Origin: Rhodocyclaceae bacterium UBA2346
Lineage (GTDB): Bacteria > Pseudomonadota > Gammaproteobacteria > Burkholderiales > Rhodocyclaceae
Assembly (NCBI GenBank): GCA_002344625.1
Contig: DDUE01000074.1
Span: 1-27,176 of the forward strand
Direction of reading: 5' to 3'
DNA length: 27,176 nucleotides
Under the pieces are notes generated by a model that searched no databases, was not told where the DNA came from, and saw only the letters and a program-made list of their open reading frames with translations. The stretch's first letter is position 1. Each line of letters opens with the position of its first letter. The position numbers were made by a program, and so were the translations under genes. This document shows, in pieces, positions 19,787 to 26,798 of this stretch.

Positions 19787-20965
19787 ATGAATCGTCCCGC
19801 CCTACCCCGAACCCCGCCGCCGGCCCCCTCCGACCGTGCCCGGGGCATCCGCAACACCACGCTGGTTGCGATTTCGACCAATGCCGTGCTGTCGCTCGCC
19901 CAGCTGGTGGTAGGCGTGTTTTCGAACGCCTTCAGCCTGGTGGCGGACGCGGTGCATACGCTCTCCGACCTCGTCACCGACATCATGGTGTTGATTGCGG
20001 GCCGCCAGGGCGCCGAGCCGGCGGACCGGAATCACCCCTACGGACATGGCCGGATCGAAACGGCCGCCTCGATGCTGCTCGGGATCGTGCTGATCGGCGT
20101 CGGGGCCGGATTCCTGTGGAGCTCGGGCCTGCGCCTCCAGCACATGCATGCGTCCCCGCTGCTGCACCCCGCGGCGCTGTACATGGCCCTCGCCACGCTG
20201 GCCGCCAAGGAAGCGTTGTTCAGGTTTTCGCTCGCCGCGGGCAAGCGCCTGCAGGCGCCGATGCTCGAAGCGAACGCCTGGCATGCCCGCTCGGACGCCG
20301 CATCGTCGCTGGTCGTGGCCGTCGGCATTGGCGGCGGACTCGCCGGCTATCCGTTTCTCGAGCCCCTCGCCGCGGCCGTGGTTGGATTCCTGATCGTGAG
20401 CATGGGCGCCAAGCTTGCGTGGAAAGCCGTGCGCGAGTTGATCGATACCGGGGTCAGCGACGCCGAACTCGACGAACTGCGCCAAACCATTCTCGCGACG
20501 CCCGGCGTGCTCGACCTGCATGATCTCAGAACCCGCCGCATGGCCGACAGGATTCTGTGCGACACCCATGTGCTCGTCGATCCGCGCATCACGGTATCCG
20601 AAGGCCACCGCATCTCCGACGCGGTATATACCCGGATCCGCACAGCGCATCCGAACGTCCGCGACGTGCTGGTGCATATCGATGCAGAGGAAGACGGCGG
20701 GCTCCAAGGCGTGCCGCCCGGCCCGCCGCCAGCGCGGGACGAAATCAACCGGCTGGTGCTCGAAGTGCTGGGCGACGCGGCCCCGCTGCTGCAGCGCATA
20801 CAGATTCACTACCTCGGCCAGCGGATCGAAATCGAGATCGTGCTGCAACCCGACGCAGTGCGTCGAATCGATGCCGACGCACTGAAAAGTCGCATTGGCG
20901 CCCTGCTCGAAACGCGTCCCGATCTGCGCAGCATCCGCTGCTTTGCCGAGATCGCACCATCCTGA
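19787..20965 (+). CDS. Cation diffusion facilitator family metal transporter
   Basis: A 392-aa inner-membrane metal/proton antiporter. Six hydrophobic helices span about residues 25-220. The probable transport-site residues are D54 and D61 in VADAVHTLSD (TM2) and H166 and D170 in WHARSD (TM5). The HPYGHGRIE loop (83-91) is a CDF signature. The usual C-terminal ferredoxin-like domain (about 225-300, with HVLVDPRITVSEGH) is followed by roughly 75 extra residues resembling a second copy of that fold, making it longer than typical ~300-aa members. The metal cannot be assigned from sequence; Zn, Fe or Mn are possible. The ATG at 19787 lacks a good ribosome site; an in-frame TTG is two codons upstream. 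It diverges from the rhodanese gene with a 52-bp gap. Confidence 0.9.
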   Translation: MNRPALPRTPPPAPSDRARGIRNTTLVAISTNAVLSLAQLVVGVFSNAFSLVADAVHTLSDLVTDIMVLIAGRQGAEPADRNHPYGHGRIETAASMLLGIVLIGVGAGFLWSSGLRLQHMHASPLLHPAALYMALATLAAKEALFRFSLAAGKRLQAPMLEANAWHARSDAASSLVVAVGIGGGLAGYPFLEPLAAAVVGFLIVSMGAKLAWKAVRELIDTGVSDAELDELRQTILATPGVLDLHDLRTRRMADRILCDTHVLVDPRITVSEGHRISDAVYTRIRTAHPNVRDVLVHIDAEEDGGLQGVPPGPPPARDEINRLVLEVLGDAAPLLQRIQIHYLGQRIEIEIVLQPDAVRRIDADALKSRIGALLETRPDLRSIRCFAEIAPS

Positions 20966-20983
20966 CACGTATGCATCCATTTA

Positions 20984-21000
20984 CGCACCATAATGGTGCA
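20984..21000 (+). promoter_or_regulatory. NtrC-binding site upstream of glnA
   Basis: CGCACCATAATGGTGCA fits the NtrC enhancer pattern (GCACYA-N3-TRGTGC) with perfect inverted half-sites GCACCA/TGGTGC. It lies 163 bp before the -24 element of the glnA sigma-54 promoter, a workable distance for activation by DNA looping. Confidence 0.8.
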
Positions 21001-21161
21001 TATCCACCCAGGCAGAACGCTCGCTGCTCGTCCGGCCCGGCGTCGTCAGGTCAGGCCCTCGTGCGGCAACAAGCTGCCTGGATCGGGCCAACCCACCGAA
21101 CCGGGCCGGCCGCGCAGGTCGGTCACGCTTGTGGCACAATTTTGCGTCCTCATCCACGGCA

Positions 21162-21177
21162 TGGCACGAATGCTGCT
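21162..21177 (+). promoter_or_regulatory. Sigma-54 (-24/-12) promoter of glnA
   Basis: TGGCACGAATGCTGCT matches the sigma-54 consensus TGGCACG-N4-TTGCW with one mismatch and the correct 10-bp GG-to-GC spacing. The predicted start is near 21188, about 49 bp before the glnA ATG. A second TGGCAC at 21132 has its GC element one base too close and is less likely. Confidence 0.75.
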
Positions 21178-21236
21178 AAAGCCGGGCAACGGAAGTTTTA
21201 CCGTTAATCGCTATCGCCTCATCACCAGGAGTGAAT

Positions 21237-22646
21237 ATGAACGCTCAAGAAGTCATGAAGTTGATCAAGGAAAACGAAGTCCGCTTCATTGATCTGCGCT
21301 TTACCGATACCCGCGGCAAGGAACAGCACGTCGGCCTGCCGGTGTCCGCCTTCGAAGAAGACCACTTCGAGCACGGCCATCCGTTCGATGGCTCGTCGAT
21401 CGCCGGCTGGAAGGGCATTCAGGCGTCCGACATGATTCTGCTGCCCGAAGCCGCCTCCGCCTACATCGACCCGTTCTTCGACGAAACCACCCTGGTGCTG
21501 ACCTGCGACGTGATCGAGCCGTCCGACGGCAAGGGCTACGACCGCGACCCGCGCTCCATCGCCAAGCGCGCCGAAGCCTATCTCAAGAGCACCGGCCTGG
21601 GCGATACCGCCTTCTTCGGTCCCGAGCCCGAGTTCTTCATTTTCGACGCGGTCGAATGGTCGGTCGACATGTCGGGCGTGTATAGCAAGATCATCTCCGA
21701 AGAAGCGGCCTGGTCCACCGCCGACAAGTTCGAAGGCGGCAACACCGGCCACCGTCCGCGCGTCAAGGGCGGTTACTTCCCGGTGCCCCCGGTCGACAGC
21801 CTCAACGACATCCGTGCCGCGATGTGTCTCGCGCTCGAAGCCGCCGGCGTGCCGGTCGAAGTGCATCACCATGAAGTCGCGAACGCCGGCCAGTGCGAAA
21901 TCGGCACCAAGTTCAGCACCCTGACCCAGCGTGCCGACTGGACCCAGGTCCTGAAGTACATCGTCCACAACGTCTCGCACCAGTACGGCAAGACCGCGAC
22001 CTTCATGCCCAAGCCCATCGTCGGCGACAATGGCTCCGGCATGCACGTCCACCAGTCGATCTGGAAGGACGGCCAGAACCTGTTCGCGGGCAACGGCTAT
22101 GCCGGCCTGTCCGAAATGGCCCTGTACTACATCGGCGGCATCATCAAGCATGCGCGCGCACTCAACGCGATCACCAACCCGGGCACCAACTCGTACAAGC
22201 GCCTGGTGCCGCACTACGAGGCGCCGACCAAGCTGGCCTACTCGGCCCGCAACCGCTCGGCCTCGATCCGCATTCCCTACACGGCCAACCCGAAGGGCCG
22301 CCGTATCGAAGCGCGCTTCCCGGACCCCTTGGCCAACCCGTATCTGTGTTTTGCCGCACTCATGATGGCAGGTCTGGACGGCATCCAGAACAAGATCCAT
22401 CCGGGCGATCCGGCCGACAAGAACCTCTACGATCTGCCGCCGGAAGAAGACGCGCTGATCCCGACCGTGTGTACCAGCCTCGACCAGGCGCTCGAGTATC
22501 TCGACAAGGATCGCGAGTTCCTGACCCGCGGCGGCGTGTTCTCGAACGACTTCATCGACGCCTATATCGAATTGAAGATGGAAGAAGTCGATCGCATGCG
22601 GATCACGACCCACCCGGTCGAGTTCGACATGTACTACAGCCTGTAA
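21237..22646 (+). CDS. glnA: Glutamine synthetase, type I (beta subgroup)
   Basis: A 469-aa subunit of the dodecameric enzyme that makes glutamine from glutamate, ammonia and [11 protein letters not shown] (51-58) lies in the N-terminal domain. [12 protein letters not shown] (126-137) provides metal-binding Glu residues. [16 protein letters not shown] (259-274) is the ATP region, and NRSASIRIP (339-347) contains an active-site Arg. Tyr398 in NLYDLPPEE is the adenylylation site, so activity is probably controlled by GlnE. AGGAG at 21227-21231 sits 5 bp before the ATG at 21237; a GTG at 21231 overlaps that ribosome site and is unlikely. Transcription is probably from the sigma-54 promoter with an NtrC site upstream, and a terminator follows. 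Confidence 0.98.
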   Translation: MNAQEVMKLIKENEVRFIDLRFTDTRGKEQHVGLPVSAFEEDHFEHGHPFDGSSIAGWKGIQASDMILLPEAASAYIDPFFDETTLVLTCDVIEPSDGKGYDRDPRSIAKRAEAYLKSTGLGDTAFFGPEPEFFIFDAVEWSVDMSGVYSKIISEEAAWSTADKFEGGNTGHRPRVKGGYFPVPPVDSLNDIRAAMCLALEAAGVPVEVHHHEVANAGQCEIGTKFSTLTQRADWTQVLKYIVHNVSHQYGKTATFMPKPIVGDNGSGMHVHQSIWKDGQNLFAGNGYAGLSEMALYYIGGIIKHARALNAITNPGTNSYKRLVPHYEAPTKLAYSARNRSASIRIPYTANPKGRRIEARFPDPLANPYLCFAALMMAGLDGIQNKIHPGDPADKNLYDLPPEEDALIPTVCTSLDQALEYLDKDREFLTRGGVFSNDFIDAYIELKMEEVDRMRITTHPVEFDMYYSL

Positions 22647-22672
22647 TCCCGTAGGGACTTGCGGCATTAACG

Positions 22673-22700
22673 AGGGACGGGCATTGCCCGTCCCTTTTTT
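22673..22700 (+). terminator. Rho-independent terminator after glnA
   Basis: The 10-bp stem AGGGACGGGC (22673-22682) with GCCCGTCCCT (22686-22695) is followed at once by a T-run to 22700. It separates glnA from the DUF4124-ntrBC genes, so those need readthrough or their own promoters. Confidence 0.92.
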
Positions 22701-22771
22701 ATGGGTTCTAATCGGGAACGGCAAAGCGCGATTCATTCGGCTCCACTCATTTAACGGGACTCAAACCTGTC

Positions 22772-23257
22772 ATGAGGCTTCAATATCCGGCGACCTTTCT
22801 GGCCGCCCTCCTGCTCAGCACCCCGACATGGTCGGTCGTGTTCAAATGCACCGACACGGAGGGCCGGGTGACCTACACGAATGACAAGTCCCTCGGCCGC
22901 GACTGTAAGGCGATCAGTACCGATCAACCGGTTTCCTCGATCCCGGCACCGCCGCGCCGCGCCGCGCCGGCCGCCACGCCGCAGGCGCCCTCGCCCTCGA
23001 GCTTTCCGAACGTGCCAGCGGACACCCAGCGCGCACGCGATGCGGACCGGCGCCAGATTCTCGAAACCGAGCTGGCGGCGGAAGAGCGGGCGCTGGCTGA
23101 AGCCCAAGCTGCGCTCGCCGAGCAGGAAGCGATCAGGACCGGCAACGAGCGCAACTTCCAGCGCGTGCTCGACCGCCTGCAGCCCTTCAAGGACAAAGTC
23201 GAACTGCATCAGCGAAACGTCGAAGCCTTGCGACGCGAGATGCGCACCCTGCGCTAG
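22772..23257 (+). CDS. DUF4124 domain-containing exported protein
   Basis: A 161-aa protein of unknown function. A signal peptide spans about 1-21 (MRLQYPATFLAALLLSTPTWS). Next comes a short DUF4124 module (about 22-50) with VFKCTDTEGRVTYTND, where two cysteines (C26, C45) may form a disulfide. A Pro/Ala-rich linker (about 55-80) leads to a charged helix likely to form a coiled coil (about 86-158). DUF4124 modules occur in many betaproteobacterial envelope proteins. It lies between the glnA terminator and ntrB, in the nitrogen-control locus, but nothing in its sequence suggests a role in nitrogen sensing. No strong ribosome site is visible; GGGA lies about 13 bp upstream. Confidence 0.85.
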   Translation: MRLQYPATFLAALLLSTPTWSVVFKCTDTEGRVTYTNDKSLGRDCKAISTDQPVSSIPAPPRRAAPAATPQAPSPSSFPNVPADTQRARDADRRQILETELAAEERALAEAQAALAEQEAIRTGNERNFQRVLDRLQPFKDKVELHQRNVEALRREMRTLR

Positions 23258-23267
23258 CTCGCCACTC

Positions 23268-23283
23268 TGGCGCGGTTATTGCT
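23268..23283 (+). promoter_or_regulatory. Candidate sigma-54 promoter directly upstream of ntrB
   Basis: TGGCGCGGTTATTGCT matches TGGCACG-N4-TTGCW at every fixed position except one (G for A), with the correct 10-bp GG-to-GC spacing. The predicted start is near 23294, 20 bp before the ntrB ATG. I see no NtrC operator close upstream, so an enhancer would have to be further off. Confidence 0.55.
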
Positions 23284-23313
23284 AATTTCAGGCAAACCAC
23301 CAGATACGCGAGC

Positions 23314-24384
23314 ATGGCCAAGACGCCCAATCCCCCGCTGAACAGCGGCCCCTTCGCGGGGCTCGACCTACTGTCGTCAGCAGTGGTGCTGATCGACGAG
23401 GCGTTCACCATCCGCTACCTCAATGCGGGTGCCGAGAACCTGTTCGCCATCAGCCAGAAGAAGGTCGTGGGCATGCCCCTCAGGCGCCTGCTCGGCGAAT
23501 CCCACGGACTTGAGCCCGCGCTGCGCAACACGCTCGAGACCCACTGGAGCTATACCGGCCAGGATCTTCGCATCGTCCGCCCCAATACCGACCCGCTGCA
23601 CCTCGACTGTACCGTCAGTCCGGCCGACGCCGCCGGGGTGTGTCTGCTGCTCGAGTTCCGGCTGATCGATGCTCAGCTGCGCGTTGCCCGCGAAGAGCAG
23701 TTGCTGCAGCAGCAGCAAGCCAACCGCGAGCTCATCCGTAACCTGGCGCACGAGATCAAGAACCCGCTGGGCGGAATCCGGGGTTCGGCGCAATTGCTGG
23801 AGCGGGAACTGAGCGACCCCCAGCTGCGCGAATACACCGAGGTGATCATCGCCGAAGCGGATCGACTTCAGGACCTGATGAACCGGATGCTGAGCTCGCA
23901 CTGCATGATGCGCCCCGCCCCGCTCAACATCCACGACGTACTCGAACGCGTCCGCCGGCTCGTGCTCGCGGAGTTCCCGGATGTCCGGATCACGCGTGAT
24001 TTCGACACCAGCCTGCCCGATCTCACCGCCGATCGCGAACAGCTGATCCAGGCCATCCTCAACATCACCCGGAATGCGGCGCAGGCGCTGCAGGGGCGCG
24101 GCAACATCAAGCTGCGCACCCGGGTCGCGCGCCAGGTCACGCTCGCCAAGCGCCGTTTCAAACTGGCACTGGAATTGCAAGTAATCGACAACGGCCCCGG
24201 GATCCCGGAAGAGATCCGCGACACGATCTTCTATCCGCTGGTCACGGGGCGGGAAGGTGGAAGCGGCTTGGGCTTGTCCCTCGCCCAGAGCTTCATCGAG
24301 CAGCACCACGGAATGATCGAGGTCGACAGCCATGCCGGCGACACCTGCTTCACCATTCTGCTGCCCATTTCCGACCGTGCCTGA
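23314..24384 (+). CDS. glnL: Nitrogen regulation sensor histidine kinase NtrB
   Basis: A 356-aa cytosolic two-component kinase (NtrB/GlnL) that phosphorylates or dephosphorylates NtrC according to PII signalling. A PAS domain covers about residues 15-125. The H-box is NLAHEIKNPLGG (143-154) with the phosphorylated His at 146. The N-box is NITRNAAQAL (N254), G1 is DNGPGI (292-297) and G2 is GSGLGL (about 316-321). There are no transmembrane segments, as expected. The ATG at 23314 has only a weak ribosome site. A sigma-54 promoter match sits in the 56-bp gap upstream. It is separated from ntrC by 71 bp holding a hairpin and an NtrC-type operator, unusually wide for partners that are often nearly adjacent. 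Confidence 0.96.
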   Translation: MAKTPNPPLNSGPFAGLDLLSSAVVLIDEAFTIRYLNAGAENLFAISQKKVVGMPLRRLLGESHGLEPALRNTLETHWSYTGQDLRIVRPNTDPLHLDCTVSPADAAGVCLLLEFRLIDAQLRVAREEQLLQQQQANRELIRNLAHEIKNPLGGIRGSAQLLERELSDPQLREYTEVIIAEADRLQDLMNRMLSSHCMMRPAPLNIHDVLERVRRLVLAEFPDVRITRDFDTSLPDLTADREQLIQAILNITRNAAQALQGRGNIKLRTRVARQVTLAKRRFKLALELQVIDNGPGIPEEIRDTIFYPLVTGREGGSGLGLSLAQSFIEQHHGMIEVDSHAGDTCFTILLPISDRA

Positions 24385-24398
24385 GCCCGCCAGGCTCA
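24382..24398 (+). repeat. Intercistronic hairpin between ntrB and ntrC
   Basis: TGAGCC (24382-24387, its TGA being the ntrB stop) and GGCTCA (24393-24398) are perfect inverted arms around a 5-nt loop. There is no T-run, so it may affect mRNA processing or stability, or be incidental. Confidence 0.4.
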
Positions 24399-24432
24399 TC
24401 GCTCCTCGTCCTGGCGCGCCCCGACACTGTGT

Positions 24433-24449
24433 CGCACCAAATTAGTGCA
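24433..24449 (+). promoter_or_regulatory. NtrC-type operator immediately before ntrC
   Basis: CGCACCAAATTAGTGCA has half-sites GCACCA and TAGTGC separated by three bases, the same architecture as the glnA site. The two match at 17 of 20 positions when the shared TAT 3' flank is included. It ends 6 bp before the ntrC ATG at 24456, with the shared flank ending 3 bp before it, suggesting autoregulation. Confidence 0.65.
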
Positions 24450-24455
24450 TATAAA

Positions 24456-25883
24456 ATGAATACTGTCTGGATTGTTGATGATGATCGCTCCATTCGCTGG
24501 GTGCTCGAAAAAGCGCTGAGTCGTGAAGACATCCCGCACGAGAGCTTTTCCTCGGCCAACGAGGCGCTCGGGGCGCTCGAATCCACGCCCGCCCCTCCCA
24601 AGGTGCTGGTGTCCGACATCCGGATGCCGGGCGAATCGGGCCTCGATCTCCTGAAACGCGTCAAGGCGATGCACCCCGATCTGCCGGTCATCATCATGAC
24701 CGCATACTCGGATCTCGACAGCGCGGTGTCGGCATTCCAGGGCGGTGCGTTCGAGTACCTGCCCAAACCCTTCGACGTGGACCAAGCCATCGCACTGGTC
24801 CGGCGCGCCCTGGAGCAAAGCACCCATCGCGACGGCGTGGAGGCCGAAACACCAGTCGCCCCCGAAATTCTCGGACAGGCGCAGTCGATGCAGGAAGTCT
24901 TTCGCGCCATCGGCCGGCTTTCGCAGTCGCATGCAACCGTGCTGATCAACGGCGAATCCGGCAGCGGCAAGGAACTCGTCGCACGGGCCCTGCATCGTCA
25001 CAGCCCGCGCAAGGACGCGCCGTTCATCGCGATCAACACGGCGGCGATACCGCGCGACCTGCTCGAGTCCGAACTGTTCGGACACGAACGCGGCGCGTTC
25101 ACCGGCGCGGCCGCATTGCGCCGCGGCCGCTTCGAACAGGCAGATGGTGGAACCCTGTTTCTGGACGAAATCGGCGACATGCCGGCCGAACTGCAGACTC
25201 GCCTGCTGCGGGTGCTGTCCGACGGCCATTTCTATCGGGTCGGCGGGCAGCAACCGATTCGGGCCAATGTCCGGGTGATCGCCGCAACACACCAGGACCT
25301 CGAGGAGCGGGTCCGGAACGGCCTGTTCCGCGAGGACCTGTTTCACCGACTCAACGTCATCCGCTTGCGCCTGCCGCCGATGCGCGAACGCAGGGAGGAT
25401 ATTCCGATCCTGGTGCGGCACTTCCTGCAAAAAAGTGCGCACGACCTGGGCGTGGAAGCCAAGCGCATCTCCGAATCGGCGATCAAGTACCTTCAGGGCC
25501 AGCCGTTTCCGGGCAATGTCAGGCAGCTCGAGAATCTGTGCCACTGGCTCACCGTCATGGCGCCGGGGCAGGTCGTCGAAGTCGCCGACCTGCCGCCGGA
25601 GCTGCGCGAACAGGCGAGCGTCGCCACCTTGTCGAACTGGATGGACTCGCTGGGCGACGAGACCGACCGGCTCATCGCCGCGACGCCCGGCTCGGTATTC
25701 GAAGCGCTCAGCCAGGATTTCGAACGCACGCTGATACGCCGGGCCCTCGCCTCGACCGGCGGACGACGGATCGAAGCGGCGCAATTGCTGGGGATCGGTC
25801 GAAACACGATCACCCGCAAGATCCAGGAACTCGGCATCGACGACGGCAAGGGGCACCCCTCCGACCTCGACCATGCGGCCTGA
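24456..25883 (+). CDS. glnG: Nitrogen regulation response regulator NtrC
   Basis: A 475-aa sigma-54-dependent activator (NtrC/GlnG). The receiver domain (1-120) has the acidic pocket VDDD (7-10), the phosphorylated D54 in VSDIRMPG, T82 and K104. The AAA+ domain has Walker A GESGSGKE (166-173), the sigma-54-contacting loop GAFTGA (213-218) and Walker [10 protein letters not shown]. The C-terminal Fis-type helix-turn-helix is [20 protein letters not shown]. Length is close to E. coli NtrC (469 aa). The ATG at 24456 is set by the conserved N-terminus [10 protein letters not shown]. There is no Shine-Dalgarno before it; an in-frame GTG at 24429 also lacks one and would place the operator inside the coding region. 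Confidence 0.97.
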   Translation: MNTVWIVDDDRSIRWVLEKALSREDIPHESFSSANEALGALESTPAPPKVLVSDIRMPGESGLDLLKRVKAMHPDLPVIIMTAYSDLDSAVSAFQGGAFEYLPKPFDVDQAIALVRRALEQSTHRDGVEAETPVAPEILGQAQSMQEVFRAIGRLSQSHATVLINGESGSGKELVARALHRHSPRKDAPFIAINTAAIPRDLLESELFGHERGAFTGAAALRRGRFEQADGGTLFLDEIGDMPAELQTRLLRVLSDGHFYRVGGQQPIRANVRVIAATHQDLEERVRNGLFREDLFHRLNVIRLRLPPMRERREDIPILVRHFLQKSAHDLGVEAKRISESAIKYLQGQPFPGNVRQLENLCHWLTVMAPGQVVEVADLPPELREQASVATLSNWMDSLGDETDRLIAATPGSVFEALSQDFERTLIRRALASTGGRRIEAAQLLGIGRNTITRKIQELGIDDGKGHPSDLDHAA

Positions 25884-25988
25884 GAGCCGTCCACACACGG
25901 GCGTGGATGTCTGAGCAATCTGTTGCACCGGACTACTAGTCGGCGGGGCAATCGCGGATAATGCCGCTTTTGCCTCGATGGAATCGGC

Positions 25989-26798
25989 TTGAATCAGCCT
26001 TGTAACCCAATCCTGCTGGCAGCGGCCGACATAGATGCTGCCCTGGGCGCGCTTTCGCCCCGCTTCGACCTGCGCATCGTGGCCGAATGTTCGTCCACCA
26101 ATAGCCTGCTGGTGGACGGCAGCCCGGCCGACGACGGCCGTGTTCACGTCGTGATCGCTGAACACCAGACGAGCGGGCGCGGCCGGCGCGGCAAGACCTG
26201 GCTCTCGTGGCCCGGCGCTAGCCTGACCTTCTCGTCACTCTGGCGCTTTCCCGCGGGCGCACCGGTTCCGGCCGGGCTGTCGCTGGTGGCCGGCATCGCC
26301 GTCGCACGCGCCCTCGAAAAGCAGGGCGCCACCGGCGTCCAGCTCAAGTGGCCCAACGACGTGCTGTTGCTGGGCCAGAAGGTGGCGGGCATTCTGGTCG
26401 AACTCCTGCCGGGGCGCAGCGGCACACCGGCCGCGGTCATCGGCATCGGCATCAACATGGCGCTTCCGGCCGGTGAGCGGATTCCCGATCAGGACGGTGT
26501 CGCCGATCTCGCGAGCCATGTTCCCACGCTTCCCGACCGCAACCGGCTCACCGCGCTGCTCCTGCGCGAGTTGCACGATCTGCTGGAAACTTATGCCAGC
26601 GCGGGCTTTCCGGCGCTGCGCGGCGCATGGCAACAACGCAACGCGTTTGCCGAGCTGCCGGTCCGCATCAGCGGCGAGTCGACCGACCTCGAAGGCATCT
26701 GCGCGGGCGTCGATGAAGATGGCGCGCTGTTGCTGCGCACTGAAAGCGGCATCACCCGCATTCTCTCCGGCGAGGTGTCGCTGAGGCCGTTGCCATGA
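25989..26798 (+). CDS. birA: Biotin--[acetyl-CoA-carboxylase] ligase, monofunctional
   Basis: A 269-aa ligase that makes biotinyl-AMP and attaches biotin to the acetyl-CoA carboxylase carrier protein. GRGRRGKTW (63-71) is the adenylate-binding loop. KWPND (120-124) and the downstream Lys (K131 in GQKVAGILVE) complete the active site. The C-terminal SH3-like domain is present. The N-terminal winged helix of E. coli BirA (321 aa) is missing, so this enzyme should not repress biotin genes. The start is TTG at 25989, with GGAA 5 bp upstream; the frame closes at a TAA at 25959 and offers no better start. The stop overlaps the coaX ATG (ATGA). Confidence 0.94.
   Translation: MNQPCNPILLAAADIDAALGALSPRFDLRIVAECSSTNSLLVDGSPADDGRVHVVIAEHQTSGRGRRGKTWLSWPGASLTFSSLWRFPAGAPVPAGLSLVAGIAVARALEKQGATGVQLKWPNDVLLLGQKVAGILVELLPGRSGTPAAVIGIGINMALPAGERIPDQDGVADLASHVPTLPDRNRLTALLLRELHDLLETYASAGFPALRGAWQQRNAFAELPVRISGESTDLEGICAGVDEDGALLLRTESGITRILSGEVSLRPLP

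Noticed and set aside
19802..20980. Minus-strand open frame of 392 codons opposite the CDF transporter
   Set aside because: His/Gln-rich shadow of a real membrane protein gene.
21132..21145. TGGCACAATTTTGC as a second sigma-54 promoter for glnA
   Set aside because: The GG and GC elements are 9 rather than 10 bases apart, and a correctly spaced match lies 30 bp downstream.
21222..22736. Minus-strand open frame of 504 codons opposite glnA
   Set aside because: A shadow of glutamine synthetase, whose strong codon bias leaves the reverse frame open.
24450..24455. TATAAA as the -10 box of an ntrC promoter
   Set aside because: Transcription from it would start inside ntrC, downstream of the conserved N-terminus, and no good -35 lies 16-18 bp upstream.
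25891..25910. Small hairpin after ntrC (TCCAC/GTGGA) as a terminator
   Set aside because: Only about five pairs and no T-run follows.
24396..26165. Minus-strand open frame of 589 codons spanning ntrC and the start of birA
   Set aside because: It crosses two well-supported genes and an intergenic region; no motif is recognisable.
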